Shown here: one piece after another, positions 15,646 to 23,597 of the stretch
Layout: each line of letters starts with the position of its first letter
How positions within the stretch are numbered: position 1 is the first letter of the stretch
NCBI GenBank assembly: GCA_902800055.1
Contig: CADCCW010000006.1
Coordinates: 1 to 64,000 of the forward strand
Length of the DNA stretch: 64,000 bases
Direction of reading: 5' to 3'
Origin: an uncultured bacterium
Lineage (GTDB): Bacteria; Verrucomicrobiota; Kiritimatiellia; RFP12; UBA1067
Notes under the pieces: generated by a model
Databases searched by the model: none
Told to the model about the DNA's origin: nothing
The model's input: only the letters and a program-made list of their open reading frames with translations
Translations under genes and position numbers: made by a program

Positions 15646-17274
15646 TTAGTCAAGTCCCGCTCTGCGAGCGGCGGCTTTTTTGGCCTTTCTCGTCTTGGCA
15701 AGCTTGGCACTCTCGCCAAGCGCCATATGGACACGAGAAAGTCCCAGCGCGTAGTCAAGCGACGGCTTCACATTAAAAGCGAACCGATAGTATTCGTCCG
15801 CCTCATCCATGTTCTGCGTCGCCTCGTTGCAAATGCCGAGCGCATAGAAATAAATGTCAAGATCCTCTCCGGCGAGATACTTGACCATCTTGTCCATGTA
15901 AACAGCAGATCCTTCCAACGCGGCCGCGGCCTCGTGAGCCGTTCCAAGCGTGTAGAAGTAGAGGTTGAAGTCGGCCTTAAGCAGCTCATCGACGAGTTTT
16001 TCGTTAAAGGACTCAATCTTCTCGCTCGATTCCGGCACAGGATACGAAGCGGGTTCCGCGAACTCCGGCAAAAACCGAACGAGCTTTTCGCAAATCTGCT
16101 TGCCCATCTTCTGCCGAAGCATGTACATCGAATAGTCCTTCGCCGACTTGAACGCCCCGTTCTTGAGGAGATTTTCCAGACGGGTGTCGCCAAGGTCGGC
16201 AGACACATTGAATGTCGCCTTGGAGGGAGCGAGCTTCGCGCTGAGGTTTCTTGAGATCGAAGACGCCAGCATCAACTTCGCCTGAAGTTCTGTCGGCATG
16301 GCGACTGTTTCCTGCGTCAGGATAAGCTTGCCGTTTGCATCAACCTTGCGGTTAGGATTCTTCGGCTCTTCCTTCTTGTCCGTCATCTCTTCTTTCTTCT
16401 CGCCCATCAGTCCGCCGCCGAGACCGCCAAGGCCGCTCGTCAATCCGGAGGTCATGGCAGCAGCCATTTCCCCGGCAGCCTTGCCGACATCGGCAAGGGT
16501 CGCCGCCGGCGGGTCGAACATGTCTTGATAGGCGGTCGTGGTCTTTTCATGATTGCCTGTCGCCTGAAGCCGCGCCACGGCATTGTCATCATTGATCCCG
16601 ACGCTGGCGCAATCAAGCTTCATTTCGCCATTCATCAGCGTGAAGCCATGGTCTCCGACCTGATAGGTATCGACGACCTTAGAGATGTTCCCTTCCGCAT
16701 CAATCTTGTAGAAGGACAAGGTCAGCATCAAAGTCGCATTCCGAACCCTGTAATCGAGCATCTTAATGACATCTTTGCGCTGGGTCGTCACCTTCGCAAC
16801 GGCCTGCACCTCCTTCCCCGTGATCGGATCCTTCTTCGCATACTTGACGTTGTTCCACGACTCGAGAGTATACTTGTGCGGATACTGACCGTCCGTTTCC
16901 GGCGTAACCTGCCACCAGACCCGTCCGTACACCACGGCGTCAAAACGCTTCGTGGGCCTGACGTTGTCTGCCTTGAAGATGTCCTTCTCGATGTCAATGT
17001 CAACAATCTGGTACATTGGGGAAGCGTAGAACGCCGAAGCCACCGACCTCTTCACAAGCGCGCACGTTTCGGCATCCGCAGCCATCGATCCGGTGAAGGC
17101 ATCTCCCGGCAACGAATTGAAGTCGGCAAGCGCAATCTTGCTAACGCCTGTGAGTTTGACTTCGCCCGCCACATTCATCTCAATCGGAATGGTCGGAGTT
17201 GAGCAACCGGCGACGAATGCAGCAACCACACCAGCCACCGACGTCGCCTTGATAACCATCGAATAAAGTTTCAT
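15646..17274 (-). CDS. Large lipoprotein with TPR-like C-terminus
   Basis: A 542-residue lipoprotein (signal ending VAAFVAGC). The first folded part (VKLTGVSKIALADFNSLPGDAFTGS, then LVKRSVASAFYASPMYQIVDID) resembles the beginning of CsgG/LpoB-like proteins, which bind a partner at the outer membrane. A middle strand-rich part (FDAVVYGRVWWQV, NATLMLTLSFYKID) is followed by a Gly-rich segment (MTSGLTSGLGGLGGGLMGEKK). After about residue 340 the sequence is helical with TPR-like pairs (DLDIYFYALGICNEATQNMDEADEYYRFAFNVKPSLDYALGL). The C-terminus is basic. It belongs to the same eight-gene cluster and is 18 bp downstream of the next lipoprotein gene. Confidence 0.75.
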   Translation of the reverse strand: MKLYSMVIKATSVAGVVAAFVAGCSTPTIPIEMNVAGEVKLTGVSKIALADFNSLPGDAFTGSMAADAETCALVKRSVASAFYASPMYQIVDIDIEKDIFKADNVRPTKRFDAVVYGRVWWQVTPETDGQYPHKYTLESWNNVKYAKKDPITGKEVQAVAKVTTQRKDVIKMLDYRVRNATLMLTLSFYKIDAEGNISKVVDTYQVGDHGFTLMNGEMKLDCASVGINDDNAVARLQATGNHEKTTTAYQDMFDPPAATLADVGKAAGEMAAAMTSGLTSGLGGLGGGLMGEKKEEMTDKKEEPKNPNRKVDANGKLILTQETVAMPTELQAKLMLASSISRNLSAKLAPSKATFNVSADLGDTRLENLLKNGAFKSAKDYSMYMLRQKMGKQICEKLVRFLPEFAEPASYPVPESSEKIESFNEKLVDELLKADFNLYFYTLGTAHEAAAALEGSAVYMDKMVKYLAGEDLDIYFYALGICNEATQNMDEADEYYRFAFNVKPSLDYALGLSRVHMALGESAKLAKTRKAKKAAARRAGLD

Positions 17275-17292
17275 AAGTTGAATTCCTTGTTT

Positions 17293-18390
17293 TTACTTAG
17301 AGAATTTGGTGTCTTTGTTTTCCTTCGCCCCTGAGGACTTGATGGCCTTCTTGCCCGAAAGAGCGTCCTGAACACGCTTCATTCCGTCTTTCGCAGACTG
17401 CGATTCAGGGTTAAGTTTGCAGGCCTTTGCATAGGCATCTTTAGCGCCGGAAAAGTCGCCCATTGCCTCTTGCGCAATTCCAAGGTTTTCAAAATCGGCA
17501 AAATTCGCCTTGCCAATCATATCCAGTTTTGTGACGACCACTTCCACCTCCGAGAACGCCTTGGCATTCAGAAGATAGACAACGCGCTCGTCGCCGCCAT
17601 CGATGGCCACAAGCTCGCGGCTCTCCTTGTATGGCGAGATATCCGCCACAATACCGTTCACGGCTGGGGTCACGGCGGCGGCAAGGGCCTTGAGCTGGGA
17701 TGGCTGCGCAGAGTCGAAACGGTCGGCTTCGGGCATCGTGACGGCAAAGGTGTTCTCGTATTCCTGCGGAGCCTCCTCCCCGTTCGCACCGACGAACTTC
17801 GCCTTGAGAGTTCCCTTAGCGACAACTTCGTAGATGGTCACTTCCTGCTTGACGTTTTCCACGACAGCGGCCTTCATGTCAGGCTCGCTGACCGGGATCT
17901 CACCCTTTTTGACCTGCTTCTCCTTGTAGGGTACGGTAGTCAATGTAAACGGCATCTCCTTCTTGACCGGCTTTGCATCAAGCACAAGGTCAAGGGTTAT
18001 GTCTATGACGACCTTCCCCCTATTGTCCTCGTCGGCGCTAAAGCCCGAGTACGAATGGCCTGACGCCTTGGACGTGATCTGCTTGTACAATTCATTTGCG
18101 ACATTCCTGTCCGCCCAGATGTCGTCCGCAACCTGATAGTACCCCTCCTTGTATAGGCGCATGGCAAGGAGTTGCTTCACGAGCGCTGCGTTCAGCTTGT
18201 TGTCGCCGGCAAGATTGCCGGTGACATTCGCATTGACCTTGATCGCCGCGACATTGACCTTGCTAACATCCGTCACCGCCCTGGCAGGCATGACGTAGTC
18301 TACTGTAATTTTCTCTGTTGCGCAGCCTGCGGCAAACAGAGCGACGCCGGCGGAAAGTCCATAGAGCCAGCTACTGGAAACATTTTTCAT
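17293..18390 (-). CDS. Lipoprotein with TPR-like C-terminus (paralogous layout)
   Basis: A 365-residue lipoprotein (MKNVSSSWLYGLSAGVALFAAGC). ITVDYVMPARAVTDVSKVNVAAIKVNANVTGNLAGDNKLNAALVKQLLAMRLYKEGYYQVADDI is a typical sheet-helix start for CsgG/LpoB-like proteins. A central beta region follows (GKVVIDITLDLVLDA). The C-terminus has one or two TPR-like units (FENLGIAQEAMGDFSGAKDAYAKACKLNPESQSAKDGMKRVQDAL). Domain order is the same as in the 15646 gene, so the two look like distant paralogues. The start has a GGAG site (AAAGGAGACTCTCAATATG). Function unknown; periplasmic face of the outer membrane is the likely site. Confidence 0.75.
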   Translation of the reverse strand: MKNVSSSWLYGLSAGVALFAAGCATEKITVDYVMPARAVTDVSKVNVAAIKVNANVTGNLAGDNKLNAALVKQLLAMRLYKEGYYQVADDIWADRNVANELYKQITSKASGHSYSGFSADEDNRGKVVIDITLDLVLDAKPVKKEMPFTLTTVPYKEKQVKKGEIPVSEPDMKAAVVENVKQEVTIYEVVAKGTLKAKFVGANGEEAPQEYENTFAVTMPEADRFDSAQPSQLKALAAAVTPAVNGIVADISPYKESRELVAIDGGDERVVYLLNAKAFSEVEVVVTKLDMIGKANFADFENLGIAQEAMGDFSGAKDAYAKACKLNPESQSAKDGMKRVQDALSGKKAIKSSGAKENKDTKFSK

Positions 18391-18410
18391 ATTGAGAGTC
18401 TCCTTTCGGC

Positions 18411-19343
18411 TTATTTTCCAATATTGGACAGTTTGTATTCAAGACGGGCAAGCGCGACAGGAACAGCCTCCGCGATGCCTTTTGCATTCGATGCCTCGAG
18501 AATCATAAGCTGCTCCTGCTTGATTGCCGCCAACTTCCCTGGATCAAAGGTCATGGTCTCTTTCACAAGAAGGTAGAGATAGTAGTTGCCAAGGAGTTTG
18601 TCTGCGTCAGACCCCTCGTATGTCTTGGTGCGAAGCTGCTCGCACAACTTCGCAAGGTCAATAGCGCCTAACTGCTTGTATTTCTCAAGAAATGGTTTAT
18701 ACGCGGCCGCGTTGTCTTTGGCAAAAGCATCGCCACCCTTGACAAAAGCCGCGCGCAGACCGGAGTCAGCCTCAAGCGGGATGGGCGTCTCGACCTGCTT
18801 CTGCTGCGTTATGAACGCGTCCATTATGCGCTCCACAACCTCTTTCGAGAAGGCCTCGTCGTAAACGTCCTTGCCGCGGACAGCCGCATCGGTATTATCT
18901 CCTGAATAAATTGGAATCTCGAAATAGTGGACGGGGGCAAGTGTCTTCGTCTCGTATACGGCAACGCTCACACCCTTGGCGGCGCTGGCAAGATTCCTTG
19001 AGGTTTCGGCGAACGTCTCGGTTCCCCCGCTCTCGTTTTCCTGCTTGACTACGGAAACCGTCTTCAGCGGCTTGCTGGCGCTGTAGTCGTCAAGCCCATT
19101 CAGGACAAACCAGTAGTCTGCCTTGTCATCTACGACGCTGAAGCTTCCGCTCTTGCTGAGGCCCTCCGTCAGAGCATCTACCACCGTATCAAGCCCATCG
19201 CTATTGGACACAATCTTGATTTTCGCCTTTTCGTTCAGCGGCACCTCCGCAAATGACGTTACGGTATACTGCGCCATTTCCACGGATGCACAACCACCTA
19301 ACAAGAGCAGGAGGCCCACCCATGTCACTCTTCTAACCATCAT
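18411..19343 (-). CDS. Lipoprotein, first gene of the envelope cluster
   Basis: Starting at 19343 the product is MMVRRVTWVGLLLLLGGC, a short lipoprotein signal, with an AAAGGGAA site upstream. The body begins with a CsgG/LpoB-like strand pattern (VTSFAEVPLNEKAKIKIVSNSDGLDTVVDALTEGLSKSGSFSVVDDKADYWFVLNG). It then has KGVSVAVYETKTLAPVHYFEIPIYS and a helical C-terminus with IDLAKLCEQLRTKTYEGSDADKLLGNYYLYLLVKE. At about 310 residues it resembles its neighbours in length and layout. It would be the first gene transcribed, from a promoter in the long gap to 19800. Residues before the chosen start are Arg/Cys-rich and look non-coding. Confidence 0.75.
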   Translation of the reverse strand: MMVRRVTWVGLLLLLGGCASVEMAQYTVTSFAEVPLNEKAKIKIVSNSDGLDTVVDALTEGLSKSGSFSVVDDKADYWFVLNGLDDYSASKPLKTVSVVKQENESGGTETFAETSRNLASAAKGVSVAVYETKTLAPVHYFEIPIYSGDNTDAAVRGKDVYDEAFSKEVVERIMDAFITQQKQVETPIPLEADSGLRAAFVKGGDAFAKDNAAAYKPFLEKYKQLGAIDLAKLCEQLRTKTYEGSDADKLLGNYYLYLLVKETMTFDPGKLAAIKQEQLMILEASNAKGIAEAVPVALARLEYKLSNIGK

Positions 19344-19837
19344 GCCATGTTCCCTTTCTTTAGCCCATGAGTTCTTACAACGCTTCGGAGGCGCAGGGCT
19401 GGCGGATCCTCGGCGACAGGAGGTCCGTCGTTTGTACATACAAAAACGGCACACTCCCGAAATTCTGTCTCACGAGAGGCACCGGAAAGAGCCTAGCAGA
19501 AACATGAATATGAGAGTGCGCCGCATGATTGCCATGCGTGCGCACAGTCGTATTTCGCCTCTGCTGTGAAAATTTCCGGTTTTCTCGTGAAGCTACTATA
19601 CGCTGTTGCGTACGTCCTGCAGTCCCGGCTGGGATCCTGCAGCCCCCGCCCGCCGCCTTGATGCACGGCTCGCGGGGTTCTGGTCTTGCGCTTGCGCGCT
19701 CGACCCGGCAGACTGGCAAGATTGGCGGCCAGCCGAATTCAAAGAGCGACGCGGTTGCCCGCGGCACCGCCATAGCCATTTCGTCGGTGCGCGCATATTA
19801 TACCACAAATCAACGAACCGGTGCGGGAAAAATTTTG
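19344..19837. other. Long gene-free stretch upstream of the envelope cluster
   Basis: About 490 bp without a convincing gene. On the minus strand GGTATAATATG (10-box TATAAT at 19797-19802) is a good -10 sequence, but I see no matching -35 at 16-18 bp. If used, it would give the lipoprotein operon a leader of about 450 bases, long enough for regulation, though I see no known riboswitch. Open frames here have shadow-like composition. Confidence 0.4.
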
Positions 19838-19878
19838 GCAAAAACAGAGCGGCGGTTCCGTGGGGACGGAACCGCCGC
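19838..19878 (-). terminator. Rho-independent terminator after rpmB
   Basis: Perfect 12-bp arms, GCGGCGGTTCCG (19849-19860) and CGGAACCGCCGC (19867-19878), enclose a 6-base loop. On the minus strand they are followed by CTGTTTTTGCC. This is the clearest terminator in the window and separates the ribosomal genes from the envelope cluster. Confidence 0.88.
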
Positions 19879-19909
19879 GCCGTGCCGGCGTGGGAGCCGG
19901 AGGTGCGGA

Positions 19910-20140
19910 TCAGGCCTTGGTGACCTTGCCGGACCTGATGCACGCCGCGCAGACGCGCATGCGCTTGACGTTGCCCTTGCCGTCGGCGACGCGCACCGAG
20001 CGCAGGTTGGGCAGGAAGCGGCGCTTCGTGATGCCGGTGGTATGCAGGCCGATGCCGCCCTTGTACTTGGGCGAGCCCTTGCGGACGATGACGTTGCCCG
20101 TCGCCGGGCCCTTGCCGCAGATTTCGCAAACTCTAGACAT
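19910..20140 (-). CDS. rpmB: Large-subunit ribosomal protein bL28
   Basis: A 76-residue protein with the bL28 signature: MSRVCEICGKGPATGN, a basic middle (KGGIGLHTTGITKRRFLPNLRSVRV) and a second Cys pair near the end (RMRVCAACIRSGKV). The CxxC...CxxC arrangement marks the zinc-binding form. It is 27 bp downstream of rpsA on the same strand and ends at a strong terminator, so both are probably cotranscribed from the promoter at 22007-22036. Confidence 0.95.
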   Translation of the reverse strand: MSRVCEICGKGPATGNVIVRKGSPKYKGGIGLHTTGITKRRFLPNLRSVRVADGKGNVKRMRVCAACIRSGKVTKA

Positions 20141-20167
20141 TGTTCCGTTCCTTTCGTCTGGGTTTCC

Positions 20168-21925
20168 TTAGTTGGCCTCGCCGGGCTGCCATTCGACGTT
20201 CGCGAAGGCGTTGTCGAACGCGGCGGAGAGACCGCCGAGGTTGTCGCTGCCGGAGGTCTTGGCGCTGACGGGAGCCTTCTCCTCGCCGGCCGCCTCGGCC
20301 ACCAGGCCCTGGACCTCGTCCTCGGTCATGCCCATCGCGCGGATCGACAGGCCGATGCGGCGCTCGCCGCGGTCGACCTTGACCACGCGGGCCTCGACCT
20401 CCTGGCCGACCTCGAGGGCGTCCTTGACCTTCTCGACGCGCTGGTCGGAGATCTGCGAGATGTGGACGAGCCCGTCCACGCCGTCGTCGAGCTCGACGAA
20501 CGCGCCGAAGGACGCGATCTTCGAGACCTTGCCCTTGACGACCGAGCCGACGGGGAACTTCTTCGCAATGTCGTCCCACGGATCCTGCTGAGCCTGCTTG
20601 AGGCCGAGCGAGATGCGCTGCTCCTTCGGGTTGACGTCGAGGACGACCGCCTCGACCTCCTGGCCCTTCTGCAGGCACTCCGACGGGTGGTTGATCTTCC
20701 TGGTCCAGCTCATGTCGCTGACGTGGATCATGCCGTCGATGCCCTCCTCGAGCTCCACGAACGCGCCGTAGGCCGTGAAGTTGCGCACCTTGCCGCGGAT
20801 GCGCGAACCGACCGGGAAGCGCTCCTGCACCGTGTCCCACGGGTTGTCCTGGGTCTGGCGGATGCCGAGGGCGATCTTCTGGTTCTCGACGTCCACGGAG
20901 AGGACGACGACCTGCACCTCGTCGCCGACCGAGAGCATATCGCTCGCGCGGGCGACGCGCTTCGTCCAGCTGAACTCGCTGATGTGGACGAGGCCCTCGA
21001 TGCCGGGGGCGATCTCGACGAACGCGCCGTAGGCGGCGAGGTTGACCACCTTGCCCTGCACGCGCGAGCCGACCGGGAAGCGCTCCTGGATCGTGTCCCA
21101 CGGGTTCTGGGTGGTCTGCTTGAGGCCGAGCGAAATGCGCTCGCGGTCGCGGTCGACGTCGAGGACCATGACCTCGACCTCCTGGCCGACCTTGAGCATT
21201 TCGCTCGGGTGCTTGATGCGGCCCCAGCTCATGTCGGTGATGTGGAGGAGGCCGTCGATGCCGTCGAGGTCGATGAACGCGCCGAAGTCGGTGATGTTCT
21301 TCACGCGGCCCTTGCGCAGCTCGCCCTTCTGGAGCGTCGCCAGCAGCTCGGCCTTCTTCTCGGCGAGCGTGCCCTCGATGAGCTCGCGCCGCGAGACGAT
21401 GAGGTTGCGGCGCTCGTTGGAGATCTTGATGACCTTGAAGTCGAACGTCTGCCCGACGTAGGGCTCGAGCTCCTTGACCGGGGTGATCTCGACCTGCGAG
21501 CCTGGGAGGAACGCCTCGACGTCGTCGACCTGCACGATGAGGCCGCCGCGGACCGCGCTCTTGATGGTGCCGGTGACGACGCACCCCTCGACGTAGCGGT
21601 CAAGGATCTTCTCCCAGCGGATCTTCTCGTCGGCGCGGCGCTTGGAGAGCTCGATCATGCCCGTCTTGTCGTCCTCGAGCTTCACGATCATCACCGTCGT
21701 CTTGTCGCCGACCTTCGGATCTGCGCCTTCGCCGAACTCCGCGAGCGGCACCGCGCCGGCGGACTTGTAGCCGATGTCGACGAACACCTCGTCGCCCTTG
21801 AGCGCCGTGACCGTTCCCTCAACGACCGAACCGGTCTTGAACTTCGCCTCGTCAGCCGAGGACGAGAGCATTTCCGCCATCGCGGCGCTCTTCGCCTGGG
21901 GAGGCGTGGGTTTCCTGATTGCCAT
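20168..21925 (-). CDS. rpsA: Small-subunit ribosomal protein bS1
   Basis: A 585-residue protein with six S1 (OB-fold) repeats, each with a GxVxxxxxFGAFVEL-type strand and a GLVHISxxS-type end (for example GAFIDLDGIDGLLHITDMSW, GAFVEIAPGIEGLVHISEFSW, GAFVELEEGIDGMIHVSDMSW, GAFVELDDGVDGLVHISQIS). S1 binds mRNA on the 30S subunit and helps initiate translation on weakly marked starts. The C-terminal tail is acidic/Gly-Ser-rich. The leader before the start has no strong Shine-Dalgarno, as is common for rpsA. The long opposite-strand open frame (19529-21958) is its shadow. Confidence 0.97.
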   Translation of the reverse strand: MAIRKPTPPQAKSAAMAEMLSSSADEAKFKTGSVVEGTVTALKGDEVFVDIGYKSAGAVPLAEFGEGADPKVGDKTTVMIVKLEDDKTGMIELSKRRADEKIRWEKILDRYVEGCVVTGTIKSAVRGGLIVQVDDVEAFLPGSQVEITPVKELEPYVGQTFDFKVIKISNERRNLIVSRRELIEGTLAEKKAELLATLQKGELRKGRVKNITDFGAFIDLDGIDGLLHITDMSWGRIKHPSEMLKVGQEVEVMVLDVDRDRERISLGLKQTTQNPWDTIQERFPVGSRVQGKVVNLAAYGAFVEIAPGIEGLVHISEFSWTKRVARASDMLSVGDEVQVVVLSVDVENQKIALGIRQTQDNPWDTVQERFPVGSRIRGKVRNFTAYGAFVELEEGIDGMIHVSDMSWTRKINHPSECLQKGQEVEAVVLDVNPKEQRISLGLKQAQQDPWDDIAKKFPVGSVVKGKVSKIASFGAFVELDDGVDGLVHISQISDQRVEKVKDALEVGQEVEARVVKVDRGERRIGLSIRAMGMTEDEVQGLVAEAAGEEKAPVSAKTSGSDNLGGLSAAFDNAFANVEWQPGEAN

Positions 21926-22006
21926 AATACTTTTCTGTACTTTTGGGTTTGTCTGTAATCGCGGTTTTCAGCCGCGTCCGCCCCGTCTTTGGGCGCGGAG
22001 GTGCGT

Positions 22007-22036
22007 AGTATACCAAAAACCACCGCCGGCGCGCAA
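22007..22036 (-). promoter_or_regulatory. Promoter of rpsA-rpmB (TTGCGC, 18 bp, TATACT)
   Basis: Reading on the minus strand: -35 TTGCGC (22031-22036), an 18-bp spacer ending GTTTTTGG, then -10 TATACT (22007-22012). The same arrangement, including GTTTTTGGTATACTAC, occurs at both ends of the divergent tRNA-Asn/dCMP-deaminase gap. The start would lie about 75 bases before rpsA. Confidence 0.75.
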
Positions 22037-22053
22037 GGGGGGCGCCGGTCGCC

Positions 22054-22770
22054 TTATTGCGCGAGGTATCCGCCGTCAACGGGTAGGTCGACGCCAGTGA
22101 TGAACGACGCGGCGTCAGACAAGAGAAAACACACCGGCGCCGCGACCTGCTCCGGCAGGCCCACCCCCAGCGGCTGCTTGCCGAGATCCGCGGCGGCGCT
22201 GAGCATCGGGGTCTTGATGTTGGACGGGCTGACCGTGTTGACGCGGATGCCCTTGGGCGCCAGCTCCACCGCCAGCGCCCTGGCCGCGGCACTTACCGCG
22301 CCCTTCGACCCGCAGTACGCGGCACCGCCCGCCCATCCGGCGGACGCCGACACGCTGGAGACGGCGACCGCCGAGAAGCCGTCGCCGTGGAACTGGCTGC
22401 GGGAATAGCATTTCACCAACTCGACAAAGGCATAGTAGTTCGTCTTGACGGCGGCCTCCAGCTGCGCGCGGGGAACGACACCGAGCGGGCATATCGAGCA
22501 TACTCCCGCCGCATGCACCAAACCATCGATCGGGCCCGTGCTCTCCGCCAACCCCGCGACGAAGGACTCGTCGGTGATGTCGCCCGCGACCGACGTGTGG
22601 CCGTCCCCGGGGCACATGCGCAGCGTCTCCGCCAGCGCGTCCTCCCTGCGCCCGTTCAGGATGACGCGCGCCCCGAGTTCCGCGGCCATGACGGCGCAGG
22701 CCCGGCCGATGCCGGACGACGCCCCGGTCACAAAGATGCGCTTACCGCGCAGATCGACGATGTTCTTCAT
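22054..22770 (-). CDS. Short-chain dehydrogenase/reductase
   Basis: A 238-residue NAD(P)-dependent oxidoreductase. KRIFVTGASSGIGRA is the cofactor-binding loop, SSVSASAGWAGGAAYCGSKGAVSAAARAL holds the Ser and the Tyr-x3-Lys pair (YCGSK), and PVDGGYLAQ is the standard C-terminus. The substrate is not readable; members near glycosyltransferases often reduce keto-sugars or fatty intermediates. The start at 22770 has GGAGGT upstream and overlaps the GT2 stop as ATGA. It is the last gene of an operon running from about 25952. Confidence 0.9.
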   Translation of the reverse strand: MKNIVDLRGKRIFVTGASSGIGRACAVMAAELGARVILNGRREDALAETLRMCPGDGHTSVAGDITDESFVAGLAESTGPIDGLVHAAGVCSICPLGVVPRAQLEAAVKTNYYAFVELVKCYSRSQFHGDGFSAVAVSSVSASAGWAGGAAYCGSKGAVSAAARALAVELAPKGIRVNTVSPSNIKTPMLSAAADLGKQPLGVGLPEQVAAPVCFLLSDAASFITGVDLPVDGGYLAQ

Positions 22771-23597
22771 TTTGACCTCCCTGACTTGAACACAAAACCC
22801 CATATCTTGAAGAGATACTTGAGGTAAATCAACGGCAAGCACGACCAGATGCCGTGGGCGCGAAGCGCACGAAGGTCTTCGCGGTTGATCTCGACGGTGG
22901 AGCGCCAGCCGGCGGTGGACGCCCCGCCCATGCGCATCACGACCACGCATGCAGGCAGATACGCCGCCTTGAGCTTCGCCAGGCAAAGATACCTCAGCTC
23001 CAGCTCGAAGTCCGCGCAGATGCGATAGTCGAGCGAATACTCGCCCAGCCGCGAAAAGCACTCGCGCCTGACATAGAACGAGGGATGAGGGACCATCGCC
23101 CCGAAGCGCATCATCCACGGCCTCCATTTCGCCGCGGAGCAGTAGCGCACGGTCTTCGCGGCGCGAAGTGCATCAACCGAGTCCCCTTCCTTCACAAACC
23201 GTATATCCGCATAAACACAATCTATCCGTTCCCCATTCCCCGTTCCCCGTTCCCCAAACACACCAGCCACCCGCGCCAACGTGTAGTCGTCAGCCAGCAC
23301 ATCGTCAGCGTTCAGGATGCCGACCACATCGCCCGTCGCCATCGCAATGCCCTTGTTGATGGCGTCGTACATCCCATTGTCACTTTCAGACTGCCAGCTG
23401 AAAGTGAAGTTGTGAGTTGCAAGTTTAGAGTTTAGAGTTTTCTCGAACTCACGAATTATCTCGACCGTTCCGTCGGTAGAGCCGCCGTCAACGACGATGT
23501 ACTCCACATCCACGCCATTCTGTGACAGGACGCTTTCCATCGCCGTCCGTATCGTCCCCGCGCTGTTGTAGCAGGCAGTTATCAGCGTTATCTTCAT
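22767..23597 (-). CDS. Family 2 glycosyltransferase with in-frame tandem repeats
   Basis: A GT-A enzyme: MKITLITACYNSAGTIRTAMESVLSQ, YIVVDGGSTDGTVEII (about residues 34-49) and GILNADDVLADDY, the DxD-like site that binds the metal and nucleotide-sugar. Normal members of this type run directly from the first part into SDNGMYDAINKGIAMATGD. Here two unusual inserts appear. One is EFEKTLNSKLATHNFTFSWQ, encoded by degenerate heptamers at 23403-23437. The other is GERGTGNGER, encoded by GTTCCCC heptamers at 23228-23255. Both keep the frame, so the enzyme may still be active. It overlaps both neighbours by four bases. Confidence 0.85.
   Translation of the reverse strand: MKITLITACYNSAGTIRTAMESVLSQNGVDVEYIVVDGGSTDGTVEIIREFEKTLNSKLATHNFTFSWQSESDNGMYDAINKGIAMATGDVVGILNADDVLADDYTLARVAGVFGERGTGNGERIDCVYADIRFVKEGDSVDALRAAKTVRYCSAAKWRPWMMRFGAMVPHPSFYVRRECFSRLGEYSLDYRICADFELELRYLCLAKLKAAYLPACVVVMRMGGASTAGWRSTVEINREDLRALRAHGIWSCLPLIYLKYLFKIWGFVFKSGRSK
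23228..23255. repeat. Four GTTCCCC-type heptamers inside a GT2 gene
   Basis: Units at 23228-23234, 23235-23241 (ATTCCCC), 23242-23248 and 23249-23255. They encode a GERGTGNGER-like peptide on the minus strand. The same heptamer occurs in the fucosidase and in a GT4 gene. Confidence 0.88.
23403..23437. repeat. Five degenerate heptamers ending in AG inside a GT2 gene
   Basis: Successive 7-bp units AGTGAAG, TTGTGAG, TTGCAAG, TTTAGAG and TTTAGAG run from 23403 to 23437; the last two are identical. The unit differs from the GTTCCCC array 150 bp away, so the same gene carries two different heptamer arrays. Confidence 0.65.

Noticed and set aside
19344-19837. A riboswitch in the long leader of the envelope operon
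   Set aside because: I see no known aptamer pattern, and the promoter itself is uncertain.
19529-21958. An 809-residue open frame on the plus strand opposite rpsA
   Set aside because: It is rich in Arg, Asp and Leu in a pattern typical of the reverse of a GC-rich gene, has no domain, and rpsA on the other strand is certain.
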